Source of the DNA: Candidatus Epulonipiscium sp.
GTDB taxonomy: Bacteria > Bacillota > Clostridia > Lachnospirales > Cellulosilyticaceae
Assembly: GCA_012518255.1 (NCBI GenBank)
Contig: JAAYSX010000030.1
Span: forward strand, 1-64,000
DNA length: 64,000 nt
Reading direction: 5' to 3'
The position numbers were made by a program, and so were the translations under genes. The notes beneath the pieces were generated by a model, which did not search any database, had not been told where the DNA came from, and saw only the letters and a list, made by a program, of their open reading frames with translations. Below are positions 34,803 to 43,641 of this stretch, piece after piece. Position 1 is the first letter of the stretch. Each line of letters starts with the position of its first letter.

Positions 34803-36272
34803 GTGGTTTTTTATGTATCACTAACAATTATTATTTTATTTGTAATTTGGGGAATGATTTCTCCAGACAATTTGGCGAACTCAGCAGCAAGTTTATTAGA
34901 TATTACAATAGAGAAGTTCGGCTGGTTTTACCTTTTATCAACTTTCTTTGTCTTATGCCTTGCTATTTACCTTATTTTTAGTAAGTACGGTAATATAAGG
35001 CTTGGTAAAGATGATGATAGACCGGAATACTCAAATATCTCATGGTTTGCCATGTTATTTAGTGCTGGAATGGGAATAGGATTAGTATTTTGGGGAGTAG
35101 CAGAGCCCTTGCAACATTATCTTAATCCACCTATGGGCATAGAGGGGGAATCCTTAGAGGCTGCAAGGATGGCAATGAGATATTCATTTTTTCACTGGGG
35201 ATTACATCCCTGGGCTATATATACACTTGTAGGCCTAAGTTTGGCTTATTTTAATCATAGGAAAGGCTTAAAAGGATTAATTAGCTCTACTTTTACTCCT
35301 CTTTTAGGGGACAAGACCCAAGGGGTTATGGGTAAATGTATAGATGTTTTGGCCATTATAGCAACAGCTTTTGGTATTGCTACATCACTAGGACTCGGTG
35401 CCCTTCAAGTTAATGGAGGTTTGCATGAGGTTATTGGAATTCCCAATGAACTTAAGGTTCAAGTTATTATAATTGTAGTTGTTACAGTACTTTATTTAAT
35501 ATCAGCTACAACAGGACTAGATAAGGGAATTAAGATTTTAAGTAATGTTAATATAGGGGTGGCAAGCCTGCTAATGGTTTTTGTTTTATTTGTAGGACCA
35601 ACATCATTTATATTCGAAACATTTACAACAACCTTGGGAGGATATTTACAAAATATAGTGCAGATGAGTTTAAGACTTACACCATTTACCCAAGGTACAT
35701 GGGTGGGTAACTGGACTTTGTTTTACTGGGCTTGGTGGATTGCATGGGCACCTTTTGTAGGAATGTTTATTGCTAGGGTATCAAAAGGGAGAACTATAAA
35801 AGAATTTGTATTAGGTGTTTTGTTTGTACCATCACTAGCTAGTTTTATCTGGTTTTCTGTTTTTGGTGGAACAGCACTTAATCTTGAAATATTTAAAAAT
35901 GCGGGCCTGGCTCAGGCGGCAGAGCAAGATGTAACATCAGCTTTATTTATTACACTAAAGCAATTACCTCTTGGTCTTATAGTATCTACACTGGCTACTG
36001 TATTAATCATTACCTTCTTTATAACATCAGCTGATTCAGCTACCTTCGTGCTTGGAATGTTATCCTCGGATGGAGATCTTAACCCTCAAAATAGAGTTAA
36101 GATTATATGGGGTGTTTTGCAATCAGCAATTGCCATCATACTATTAATGAGTGGTGGATTGGAAGGATTACAAACAATGGCTATTATTACAGCTTTGCCT
36201 TTTGCAGTAATATTAGTTCTTATGTGTTTTTCGTTAATTAAGGCCTTAAAAGAGGAAATAAAAGAAAGCTAG
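34803..36272 (+). CDS. BCCT-family betaine/choline/carnitine transporter
   Basis: A 489-residue, 12-TM secondary transporter. Family signatures are clear: MGIGLVFWGVAEPLQHY, FFHWGLHPWAIYTLVGLSLAYF, the aromatic substrate-box FYWAWWIAWAPFVGMFIAR, and ITSADSATFVLGML. These transporters import glycine betaine, choline or carnitine for osmoprotection or as nutrients. The N-terminus begins at the first helix, a little shorter than OpuD/BetL. Translation starts at GTG 34803, 6 nt after GGAGG. No betaine-degrading (mtg/grd) genes are in the window, so an osmoprotectant role is the default reading. Confidence 0.92.
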   Translation: MVFYVSLTIIILFVIWGMISPDNLANSAASLLDITIEKFGWFYLLSTFFVLCLAIYLIFSKYGNIRLGKDDDRPEYSNISWFAMLFSAGMGIGLVFWGVAEPLQHYLNPPMGIEGESLEAARMAMRYSFFHWGLHPWAIYTLVGLSLAYFNHRKGLKGLISSTFTPLLGDKTQGVMGKCIDVLAIIATAFGIATSLGLGALQVNGGLHEVIGIPNELKVQVIIIVVVTVLYLISATTGLDKGIKILSNVNIGVASLLMVFVLFVGPTSFIFETFTTTLGGYLQNIVQMSLRLTPFTQGTWVGNWTLFYWAWWIAWAPFVGMFIARVSKGRTIKEFVLGVLFVPSLASFIWFSVFGGTALNLEIFKNAGLAQAAEQDVTSALFITLKQLPLGLIVSTLATVLIITFFITSADSATFVLGMLSSDGDLNPQNRVKIIWGVLQSAIAIILLMSGGLEGLQTMAIITALPFAVILVLMCFSLIKALKEEIKES

Positions 36273-36282
36273 TAAGTAGGTT

Positions 36283-36311
36283 TTGACATTACTAGAAACA
36301 CATGATATAGT
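36283..36311 (+). promoter_or_regulatory. SigA-type promoter of the HAD hydrolase gene
   Basis: TTGACA (36283-36288), a 17-bp spacer and TATAGT (36306-36311), ending 28 bp before the start codon. Confidence 0.7.
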
Positions 36312-36339
36312 CTAACTATTATTATCTAAGGGGGTTCTT

Positions 36340-36987
36340 ATGAAGGCTGCAGTTTTTGATATCGATGGAACCCTAGCTGATTCTATGGAATTTTGGAATA
36401 ATATTTCTAGAAACTATTTAATTTCACAAGGGATCCTACCTAAGGAAAATCTAAATAAAATATTGGAATCTCTTACAGTAATGGAATCTGTTGATTATAT
36501 GAAACAAGAATACGGACTGAAGAAAGATAATTCCATAATAAAGGATGAATTAAATGAGATTTTGTTTGAATATTATAAGAATGACCTAAAGCTTAAACCT
36601 TATGCAGTAGATTTAATAAAAGCTTTAAGAAGCAAAAATGTAAAATTAGCGGTAGCAAGTGTTACAGATGAAAAGCTTATTAATATTCTTTTAAAGAGAT
36701 ATGGTATATATGATGATTTTGATTTTATACAAACTTGTGACAATATCAAATTAAGCAAAGAAGATAAGCAGTTTTACAGGATTTTATCTAAGAGGCTAGA
36801 TGTAGAACCAAAGGAGATATTTTTGTTTGAAGACTCATTGTATAGTATGATAACAGCAAAAAGCCTAGATTTTCGGATAGTAGGAGTGGAAGATAGCTAT
36901 TCAAGTTTAGATTTAAAGGATATAATAGAAATATCGGATATATATATTAAAAGTTTTAAAGACTTTATAAGTTTAATAAAAATATAA
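36340..36987 (+). CDS. HAD-superfamily phosphatase (beta-phosphoglucomutase-like)
   Basis: A 215-residue HAD hydrolase with a C1-type helical cap. The catalytic motif I is FDIDGTLADS with D7 and D9. Motif II is the ASVTDEK stretch near 106-112, motif III involves K near 148, and motif IV is LFEDSLYSM near 165. It probably dephosphorylates small sugar or nucleotide phosphates in the cytoplasm; specificity cannot be read from the sequence. It has its own promoter and ends just before the TPP riboswitch. A thiamine-phosphate phosphatase role would fit the location but is unsupported. Confidence 0.85.
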   Translation: MKAAVFDIDGTLADSMEFWNNISRNYLISQGILPKENLNKILESLTVMESVDYMKQEYGLKKDNSIIKDELNEILFEYYKNDLKLKPYAVDLIKALRSKNVKLAVASVTDEKLINILLKRYGIYDDFDFIQTCDNIKLSKEDKQFYRILSKRLDVEPKEIFLFEDSLYSMITAKSLDFRIVGVEDSYSSLDLKDIIEISDIYIKSFKDFISLIKI

Positions 36988-37015
36988 GTTTAATAATCAA
37001 AATTAAATAAAAAGA

Positions 37016-37097
37016 ATTTGTGGGGGGACTCGGAAGAGTTGAGAAGATAAAATCTGACCCTTTGAACCTGTCAGTTAACACTGTCGTAGGAAAGCAA
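37016..37097 (+). promoter_or_regulatory. TPP (thi-box) riboswitch
   Basis: The conserved thi-box elements are present: GGGGGGACTC, then a variant of the GCTGAGA element (GTTGAGA at 37039-37045), CTGACCCTTTGAACCTG (37064-37080) and the closing TGTCGTAGGAAAGC (37082-37095). This is the standard thiamine-pyrophosphate aptamer. A terminator 25 nt further on and the thiM-thiE-thiD genes downstream complete the arrangement. High TPP should favour termination and reduce thiamine salvage enzymes. Confidence 0.93.
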
Positions 37098-37121
37098 AAT
37101 CATTATAAAGTATGTATTTTT

Positions 37122-37149
37122 AGCGTTCCTATTTAGGAGCGCTTTTTTT
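37122..37149 (+). terminator. Riboswitch-controlled terminator
   Basis: AGCGTTCCT (37122-37130) pairs with AGGAGCGCT (37135-37143), followed by T7. It is the expression platform of the TPP riboswitch. Confidence 0.9.
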
Positions 37150-37184
37150 ATTGTTGGTTTAACATTAAATAGTAGGAGGGCAAT

Positions 37185-38024
37185 ATGGAAAGCAAGAAAA
37201 AGGAGATTAAAAAAAATATAGTAAAGGCGGTTAATAAAGTAAGGGAAATAAATCCTATGGCGGGATCAATTACAAATACTGTAACTATTAATTTTGTCGC
37301 TAATGCTCAGTTAGCTGTAGGTGGTTCAGCAGCTATGGTATATTTGCCAGACGAAGGAGAAGATTTAGCAAGATTAGGTGACGCCATGTACATAAATGTA
37401 GGTACAATGTTTCCAGTATATGAGGAGACCTTGGAGCATGTTGCTAGGATTTTGTTTGAAATAGGAAAACCTTGGGTTTTGGACCCGGTTGCAATAGGTA
37501 TAGGGGATTTAAGGACCAAGGTATTGAAGGAGTTTAAGAACTACAAACCAAATATTATAAGGGGAAATGCCTCAGAAATAATAGCTTTAGCAGGTTTATG
37601 GGAATTGGATGGTGGAAGAAGAAATTCTAAGGTTAGGGGAGTTGATTCAACTAACTTAGTAGGGGAAGCAAAAAATGCTGCTATCGAACTAGCTAAATAT
37701 ACAGGTGGAGCAGTTGCTGTATCTGGAGCAATAGATTTAGTTACGGATGGAAAGCTGTTGGTTTATTCAAAGGGAGGATCCCACTTTATGGAGAAGATTA
37801 CTGGGGCAGGCTGTTCTTTAGGGGGTGTAATGGGAATATATTTAACGGTTACAGATCCCTTTACTGCAGCAATAGTAGGTACCCAAATCTATAATTTGGC
37901 TGGACGCTTAGCAGAAATGAGATCACAAGGGACTGGGAGTTTTCATGTACACTTTTTAGATGAATTATATAAGGCAAGTGGACAAGATATAGCAAATAAT
38001 TATTTTGAAATTAAGGAGGTATAA
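37185..38024 (+). CDS. thiM: Hydroxyethylthiazole kinase
   Basis: A 279-residue ribokinase-fold enzyme that phosphorylates 4-methyl-5-(2-hydroxyethyl)thiazole in the thiamine salvage pathway. Signatures: NTVTINFVANAQLAVGGSAAM, KPWVLDPVAIG, IRGNASEI and the anion-hole/catalytic GAGCSLGG. The length is normal. It is the first gene after the TPP riboswitch and its stop is followed 1 nt later by a truncated thiamine-binding protein gene. Confidence 0.95.
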   Translation: MESKKKEIKKNIVKAVNKVREINPMAGSITNTVTINFVANAQLAVGGSAAMVYLPDEGEDLARLGDAMYINVGTMFPVYEETLEHVARILFEIGKPWVLDPVAIGIGDLRTKVLKEFKNYKPNIIRGNASEIIALAGLWELDGGRRNSKVRGVDSTNLVGEAKNAAIELAKYTGGAVAVSGAIDLVTDGKLLVYSKGGSHFMEKITGAGCSLGGVMGIYLTVTDPFTAAIVGTQIYNLAGRLAEMRSQGTGSFHVHFLDELYKASGQDIANNYFEIKEV

Positions 38025-38025
38025 G

Positions 38026-38121
38026 GTGAATACATTAGTTGCAGTTGCAATAGAACCTTTTGGTGTGGGTGAAGAATTATCAAAAGAAGTATCGGAAGTT
38101 GTTAAGATAATAAGAAAGTAA
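38026..38121 (+). pseudogene. N-terminal fragment of a thiamine-binding (MTH1187/YqgV-like) protein
   Basis: A strong ribosome binding site (AAGGAGGT, 38013-38020) and GTG at 38026 open a frame of only 31 codons: TLVAVAIEPFGVGEELSKEV... ending KIIRK-stop. The sequence matches the first third of the small (about 95-100 residue) thiamine-binding MTH1187/YqgV family, often found in thiamine clusters. The remaining two-thirds are absent before thiE, so the gene has been deleted at its 3' side. It may still be translated as a short peptide. Confidence 0.65.
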
Positions 38122-38154
38122 ATATAGTGGATGAGATTTTAGGGGATGGGACAA

Positions 38155-38853
38155 ATGACAAGTAGAAAAAAATTTAATTTGATGGCTTACTTTATAGTAG
38201 GTCCAGAAAATACTAAGGGAAGGCCAGTTTCCTCAATTGTAGAAGATGCTATTGAATCAGGATTTACCTTTATTCAGATTAGATCTAAGGAAGCCCCAGC
38301 AAGTGAATTAATAAGATTTACTGTAGAAGCTGCAGATATAATTGAAAAGCTTGGTAAAACAAAAGAAGTCACCTTAGTTGTTAATGATAGGTTAGATATA
38401 GTGCTTGCAGCAAGGAAGCAAGGAGCCAAGGTAGATGGAATACATGTGGGCCAAGAAGATATACCAGTGGATGTATGTAGGGAATATTTGGGTGAGGAAA
38501 GCATAATAGGCCTATCAGCAAGAACTGATGAATTATTTGAATATATGAAAACGGTAGATGTGTCTATGATTGATTATTTTGGTGTAGGACCATTGAGGGA
38601 AACTGAAACTAAACCTGATTGTGGTCTTGGTCTAAGTGGGGAGATAATCACAAGGAGTTTTGAAGATATAAAGAAACTCGTAAGACTTAGTCCTCTTCCT
38701 ATTGTGGTAGGGGGAGGGGTGAAAGTAGATGATATAGAACAGCTTGTAAAGGTGGGAGCAGATGGTTTCTTTGTAGTTTCAGCAGTATCAATGGCAGACA
38801 ATCCAAAAAAAGCTGCGTTAGAGTTAGTGGATGCTTGGAAAGAAAATGAATAA
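38155..38853 (+). CDS. thiE: Thiamine-phosphate synthase
   Basis: A TIM-barrel enzyme that joins hydroxymethylpyrimidine-PP and thiazole phosphate into thiamine phosphate. Visible signatures are FIQIRSKE (usual LRxKE), VVNDRLDIVLA, GIHVGQEDIP, IGLSA and DYFGVGPLRETETKPDCG, then PIVVGGGV near the phosphate site. ATG 38155 is preferred because GGGG lies about 9 nt upstream, whereas ATG 38146 abuts it. The protein is about 232 residues, slightly longer than usual at the N-terminus. Middle gene of the TPP-riboswitch operon. Confidence 0.93.
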   Translation: MTSRKKFNLMAYFIVGPENTKGRPVSSIVEDAIESGFTFIQIRSKEAPASELIRFTVEAADIIEKLGKTKEVTLVVNDRLDIVLAARKQGAKVDGIHVGQEDIPVDVCREYLGEESIIGLSARTDELFEYMKTVDVSMIDYFGVGPLRETETKPDCGLGLSGEIITRSFEDIKKLVRLSPLPIVVGGGVKVDDIEQLVKVGADGFFVVSAVSMADNPKKAALELVDAWKENE

Positions 38854-38875
38854 ATTTATTATAAGGAGGAAAGAC

Positions 38876-39655
38876 ATGAAAACAGCTTTGACGATAGCGG
38901 GAAGTGATTCTAGTGGGGGCGCTGGAATTCAAGCAGATATTAAAACGATGTCCTCACTAAAAGTATATGGAATGAGCGCTATAACTGCACTCACAGCACA
39001 AAATACGCAAGGTGTTAGTCGTATTATGGGGGTAAATCCTGAATTTTTAGCTGATCAGATAGATAGCGTATTTACTGACATATTTCCAGATTCAGTTAAA
39101 ATAGGTATGGTTTCTTCTACAGACCTAATTAAGATTATCGCAAATAAACTTCAATACTATAATGCCAAGAAAATTGTTGTAGACCCAGTAATGGTAGCTA
39201 CTAGTGGTTCAAAATTATTGCAAGATGAAGCAATAGAAACGCTAAAGAAATATTTATTTCCTCTAAGTATTTTGCTAACACCAAATATCCCAGAGGCATC
39301 TATATTATCAGGTATACATATAGAAAATAAATATCATATGATGGAAGCAGCAAAAATTATAGGTGATGAGTATAATTGTGCTGTGCTTTGTAAAGGTGGT
39401 CATAGCATTAATGATGCAAATGATGTATTATATAATAATGGTGAATATAAGTGGTTTATGGGTGAAAGAATAGATAATGAGAATACCCATGGAACAGGAT
39501 GCACATTATCTAGTGCAATTACATCATATCTTGCTCATGGTAATGACCTAGAAACATCCATAGAACTTGCCAAAAAGTATATATCTGGTGCTTTAAGGGA
39601 TATGCTTGATTTGGGGAAGGGAAGTGGGCCACTTAATCATATGTGGGATATATAG
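38876..39655 (+). CDS. thiD: Hydroxymethylpyrimidine (phosphate) kinase
   Basis: A 259-residue ribokinase-fold enzyme that phosphorylates HMP and HMP-P for thiamine synthesis. Signatures: TIAGSDSSGGAGIQADIKTM, VDPVMVATSGSKLL, LTPNIPEA, CKGGHS and the catalytic GTGCTLSSAI. ATG 38876 follows AAGGAGG; upstream in-frame ATGs overlap thiE and are rejected. With thiM and thiE it forms a salvage-only set; no thiC, thiG or thiH is present here. Confidence 0.95.
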   Translation: MKTALTIAGSDSSGGAGIQADIKTMSSLKVYGMSAITALTAQNTQGVSRIMGVNPEFLADQIDSVFTDIFPDSVKIGMVSSTDLIKIIANKLQYYNAKKIVVDPVMVATSGSKLLQDEAIETLKKYLFPLSILLTPNIPEASILSGIHIENKYHMMEAAKIIGDEYNCAVLCKGGHSINDANDVLYNNGEYKWFMGERIDNENTHGTGCTLSSAITSYLAHGNDLETSIELAKKYISGALRDMLDLGKGSGPLNHMWDI

Positions 39656-39694
39656 ATATAGTATTGTTAAGACATCATAAGTAGGAGACTTTAA

Positions 39695-41034
39695 ATGGAC
39701 GAGAAGTTAAATATTAAACAAAGGCTGCTAATAGGATCTTTGTTATTTGGATTATTTTTTGGTGCTGGGAATTTAATTTTTCCAGTAGAACTAGGACAGG
39801 CTGCCGGAAGTAGTGTAGGCCTTGCGACTATAGGTTTTTTAATTACGGGTGTAGGACTGCCTATACTTGGAATAATAGGGTCAGCTCTTTCTGAAAGTGA
39901 CAGCTTGTTTGATATGGCAAGCCTTGTTAGTAGATCATATGCACTATTTTTTACATGTGCCTTATATTTGACTATAGGACCCCTATTTGCAATACCTCGT
40001 ACTGCTACAGTTGCATTTGAGGTAGGTGTAGGGGTTTTCATAGCAAAAGAGTATATTAATGTAGGACTTTTTATATTTTCACTTATATTTTTTGCCATAA
40101 CCTTATATTTTTCATTAAGGCCAGGCAAAATATTGGATTGGATTGGTAAATATCTAACCCCTATATTTTTAATATTACTATCAACATTGCTACTTATAAC
40201 TTATATAAAACCTATGGGACAGGTAGGCCAGTTTCCGCCGCAGGGAGACTATGTTTCTAATGCTTTATTTAGGGGATTTTTAGATGGCTACAATACCATG
40301 GATGCTCTAGCTTCACTTGCCTTTGCAATAATTATTACATCAAGTATTAAAAAGATGGGTGTAGATAATCCAAGGATAATTGCTGTGGAAACGGCAAAGT
40401 CAGGTTTAGTTGCAATTATAGGTATGACAATTATTTATGGTTCTTTAGCCTATATGGGGGCAACAAGTTTAGGAAGTGTAAGTCGTGCTAGTAATGGAGG
40501 GGTAATTTTATCCATGGTAAGTGAGTATTACTATGGTGTTATAGGTAAGATTCTTCTTGCAGCTATTGTGGCAGTTGCTTGCTTGAAGACGGCTATAGGA
40601 CTTATTACAGCCTGTTCTTCAATATTTAGTGAAATGTTTCCAAATAGCATTTCCTATTCAAAGTATGCAGTTTTATTTACCCTATCATCACTTGTAATTG
40701 CGAATTTTGGACTGGAAAATATCATTAAATTATCAGTACCAGTGCTTATGTTTCTGTACCCACTTGCTATTGCACTTATTATACTGTCCTTATTAACCCC
40801 ATTTATAGATAAGAATAGATATATATATATAGCTGGACTATAGGTATGACTTTAGTATTTGCGGTGTTTGATTTATTAAATGCCCTGCCTGATTCAATTA
40901 AAGATAGCAAAATTATGGAGTTATTTATTAATTTTGCTAAGAATTATTTGCCAGGGTTTGAGTATGGTTTTGGCTGGGTTATTCCAGCAATTATTGGTTT
41001 TATAATAGGATATATAAGAAAACAGCAAGATTAA
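39695..41034 (+). pseudogene. brnQ: Branched-chain amino acid transporter, frameshifted
   Basis: A LIVCS-family (BrnQ) 12-TM carrier of about 445 residues split by a frameshift. The first 382 codons (39695-40843) begin RLLIGSLLFGLFFGAGNLIFP, the BrnQ signature, and stop in TAG at 40841. The missing C-terminal helices continue in another frame to 41034 (FAVFDLLNALP...YGFGWVIPAIIGFIIGYI). The junction lies in an (AT)6 tract at 40819-40830; removing one AT unit restores a full-length protein reading RYIYSWTIGMTLVF. It could be a true pseudogene, a phase-variable gene or a sequencing error. It imports Leu/Ile/Val with Na+ or H+ when intact. Confidence 0.83.
40819..40830 (+). repeat. (AT)6 dinucleotide tract at the brnQ frameshift
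   Basis: Six AT units inside the brnQ coding region, exactly where the two reading frames overlap. A change of one unit switches the frame between truncated and full length. Confidence 0.8.
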
Positions 41035-41051
41035 ATTCTTGCTGTTTTTTT
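41022..41051 (+). terminator. Rho-independent terminator after brnQ
   Basis: ACAGCAAGA (41022-41030) pairs with TCTTGCTGT (41037-41045), followed by T7. Confidence 0.88.
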
Positions 41052-41062
41052 ATTAAAAGATA

Positions 41063-42028
41063 TTAAATTAAAGATTTTATATATGCAGGATCCTTTAAGA
41101 GGGGTCTAGAAAGCCCAAATAAGTTAACTGTGCTTGAGCCATAGACCTTAGCCATATCATCAATGCTTCTAACACCACCTGTTAAAATAATAGGTGTATC
41201 TACTATCTTTGATAGTTTAATTGCCGCATCTTTATAGTATAACCTTTCATCCAAATCAAACTTACGCCATTGGCCACTTATTTCAATTGCATCTATGCCA
41301 GCCTTGGAAAGATGTTTTGACATTTGTAAAAAATCCTCTACTGTAAGGCCATCTGGCTCTTGGTCAGTAGAGTTTATCTTTACCCATATAGGAAAGTCTG
41401 GACCTACCTTTTCCCTAACAGCCTGGTAGACTTCCATGACAATACGGAGACGATTTTCAGTGCCTCCGCCATAACTATCAGTCCTTTTATTAAACAGGGG
41501 AGAAATAAACTGTGATAGCAAATACCAATGGGCACAGTGAATTTGAACACCATCAAATCCAGCATCTTTGACCCTTTGGCTAGCATCGGCAAAAGATTTG
41601 ATAACATTTTGTATTTCCTGCCTAGTCATTTCTTTAGGCCTTATATTAGAAGTCGGATGGGGAACAGCAGAAGGGCCAAGAATTTTAGCTGTTTCCGGAT
41701 AGGCCTGACTATGGGAAGATCCATGGGCAATTTGCATTATAATTTTTGTATCATAAGAGTGAACCATATCAACCAAATTTTTGTAGGAATCTATTAATTC
41801 ATCCTTATGAATGCCAAGTTGATATTTTTCTGGTTGTTCGTAGTCTGTTATATAGGCATAGCTTGTAATAATAGTACCAACGCCACCTTTGGCTAGATCC
41901 TGGTAAATTGATAATATTTCATTAGTAGGGCTTCCATCTTTGTTTGCCTTACCTTCAAAAGTAGCTGAACGGATAAAGTGGTTCTTTACCTTTAAATTCC
42001 CTATATATGTTGAATCAAATAGATCCAT
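41063..42028 (-). CDS. Old Yellow Enzyme family NADH:flavin oxidoreductase
   Basis: A single-domain FMN-dependent TIM barrel of 321 residues. Signatures: RSATFEGKANKDG (usual R-x-AT), IIMQIAHGSSHSQ, GFDGVQIHCAHWYLLSQFISP and TGGVRS near the FMN phosphate. The His-His substrate-binding pair is altered to HCAH. It lacks the Fe-S and NADH domains of the larger relative at 53399. Such enzymes reduce activated C=C bonds; the natural substrate is unknown. It is monocistronic, convergent with brnQ. Confidence 0.88.
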   Translation of the reverse strand: MDLFDSTYIGNLKVKNHFIRSATFEGKANKDGSPTNEILSIYQDLAKGGVGTIITSYAYITDYEQPEKYQLGIHKDELIDSYKNLVDMVHSYDTKIIMQIAHGSSHSQAYPETAKILGPSAVPHPTSNIRPKEMTRQEIQNVIKSFADASQRVKDAGFDGVQIHCAHWYLLSQFISPLFNKRTDSYGGGTENRLRIVMEVYQAVREKVGPDFPIWVKINSTDQEPDGLTVEDFLQMSKHLSKAGIDAIEISGQWRKFDLDERLYYKDAAIKLSKIVDTPIILTGGVRSIDDMAKVYGSSTVNLFGLSRPLLKDPAYIKSLI

Positions 42029-42146
42029 ATAATCACTCCTTAATATTTACTAATGTATTTAATATATATAATAAGATTTTATTATAATGTGAAACCATAT
42101 ACAATAGTGTATACTATATATAGTATATATACAAAGGGGGCTATAC

Positions 42147-42380
42147 ATGAAAATAAATACACGATTACTAATAAGCCAGGGTCTCTTAGTGTTACTTTCA
42201 GTTATAATAGTATTTTTAAATATAGTTACATTTATAGTTAGTGTCAGTCATGGTATAGCAGACTATAGAAAAAATAAAGATACATTAGAAAACCTAATGC
42301 AAACAGCAGATCAAAAAATGTATGAAGAGAAAAAGAAGATTAAAAGCAATCCTAATTATAAGATAATAAGGAATATGTAA
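42147..42380 (+). pseudogene. Internally deleted diguanylate cyclase (GGDEF) remnant
   Basis: An open 77-codon frame whose two ends do not belong together. Residues 1-30 are a membrane helix (LLVLLSVIIVFLNIVTF). Residues 31-66 read VSVSHGIADYRKNKDTLENL, then ADQKMYEEKK, which is the last quarter of a GGDEF domain (canonical VTVSIGIA...LLxxADxAMYxAK). The catalytic GGDEF loop and nucleotide site are absent. It therefore looks like a gene shortened by an in-frame deletion. AAAGGGGG lies before the ATG and a good terminator follows, so it may still be expressed as a small membrane protein. Confidence 0.65.
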
Positions 42381-42381
42381 T

Positions 42382-42426
42382 AAAAAAGCCTAGATTACTA
42401 AGAAAAACAAGTAATCTAGGCTTTTT
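42382..42426. terminator. Strong terminator after the GGDEF remnant
   Basis: AAAAGCCTAGATTACT pairs perfectly with AGTAATCTAGGCTTTT around a 10-nt loop; T5 follows. Can also serve the opposite strand. Confidence 0.88.
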
Positions 42427-42444
42427 ATTGCATATCTTAAGTTT

Positions 42445-42470
42445 TCAGAATAGTTGGGGGTCTGTCCCTA
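42445..42470 (-). repeat. Dispersed GGGGAC/CCCCCAAC repeat, copy 1
   Basis: On the minus strand it reads AGGGACAGACCCCCAAC followed by TATTCTGA, and starts right after the stop codon of the alcohol dehydrogenase gene. Two more copies are at 46929 and 48856, each at a gene 3' end and in the sense orientation of that gene. Confidence 0.75.
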
Positions 42471-42472
42471 GA

Positions 42473-43615
42473 CTATTTACCGTAATATGCTGCAGTATAA
42501 AGTTCTTTTACATCTGCTGGAGATGATTTCCTTGGATTTGTTAATGTACATGGATCTTCAAAAGCATTCTGGCTCATTCTATCTAGTACTTCTAGGAATT
42601 TAGCCTCGCTCATATCCACTTCTGTAACTTCTTTTAATGTATTAGGAATTCCTACTTTAGTATTTAAATCCCTAACGAAATCAGCTAAGTTGTCGATTCC
42701 TAATTGCTTTTCAATCATATCATATTTATCAGTTGCCTTACGGTTGTAATCAATAATATATGGAAGTAAAACTGCGTTTGCAAGACCGTGTGTCATATCA
42801 AATTCCCCACCAATTTTGTGGGCAAGGCTGTGTACAAGTCCTAATGATGAGTTTGTAAATGCCATACCTGATAGAGCAGATGCGTTATGCATTGCCTCAC
42901 GAGCTTCGATGTTGTCGCCATCTTTATATGCTATTTCTAATCCATCCTTAACTAGACGGATTGCTTCTAATGCTAATGGATCTGTATAGCAAGTTGCACT
43001 TGTTGATACATAAGCTTCAATAGCGTGTGTAAGAACGTCCATACCTGTGTTTGCTGTAATATGTGCTGGCATTGTAGCTGGAAGCTTAGCATCTAACAAA
43101 GCAATATCTGGTGTAATTTCATATGATACTAAAGGATGTTTAATATGGTTAGCTGTATCTGTGATAACTGAGAAAGCTGTTATTTCAGAAGCTGTACCAC
43201 TTGTTGATGGTATAACAATTAAATTAGCTTTAGTTCTTAGTTTAGGGAACTTACCAGCAACTAAGTCTTCGAATTTTGTATCTGGATATTCGTAGTATAC
43301 CCACATGATTTTAGCAGCATCTAGTGCAGAACCCCCACCAATTGCGATAACCCAGTCAGGTTGGAATTCAGCCATTTCTTTACCACCACGGATTACTGTT
43401 TCGATGGATGGGTTAGGTTCAACACCGTCTACTATGGATACTTCCATACCAGCTTTTTCAAGTTGTTTTTGAGCTTGATCTAAAAAACCAAATCTTTTCA
43501 TTGAGCTGCCACCTGTTACAAGTGTAGCTTTTTTACCTTCTAATGTTGACAAGTATTCTAAAGCACCTTCACCGAAAACAATATCTTTTGGAACTCTAAA
43601 CCAATTTACATTCAT
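42473..43615 (-). CDS. Iron-containing alcohol dehydrogenase
   Basis: A 380-residue Fe-ADH family enzyme with an N-terminal Rossmann-like domain (IAIGGGSALDAAK at about 91-103) and a metal-binding helical domain (GMDVLTHAIEAYVS and GLVHSLAHKIGGEFDMTHGLANAVLLP with the His/Asp iron ligands). It interconverts aldehydes and alcohols with NAD(P)H; similarity in the second half to AdhE and clostridial butanol dehydrogenases suggests ethanol/butanol formation. It lies 26 nt downstream of nfnB, so it is probably fed by NADPH made by the Nfn complex. Confidence 0.9.
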   Translation of the reverse strand: MNVNWFRVPKDIVFGEGALEYLSTLEGKKATLVTGGSSMKRFGFLDQAQKQLEKAGMEVSIVDGVEPNPSIETVIRGGKEMAEFQPDWVIAIGGGSALDAAKIMWVYYEYPDTKFEDLVAGKFPKLRTKANLIVIPSTSGTASEITAFSVITDTANHIKHPLVSYEITPDIALLDAKLPATMPAHITANTGMDVLTHAIEAYVSTSATCYTDPLALEAIRLVKDGLEIAYKDGDNIEAREAMHNASALSGMAFTNSSLGLVHSLAHKIGGEFDMTHGLANAVLLPYIIDYNRKATDKYDMIEKQLGIDNLADFVRDLNTKVGIPNTLKEVTEVDMSEAKFLEVLDRMSQNAFEDPCTLTNPRKSSPADVKELYTAAYYGK

Positions 43616-43641
43616 CTTACTTCCTCCTAAATTTTATTATT

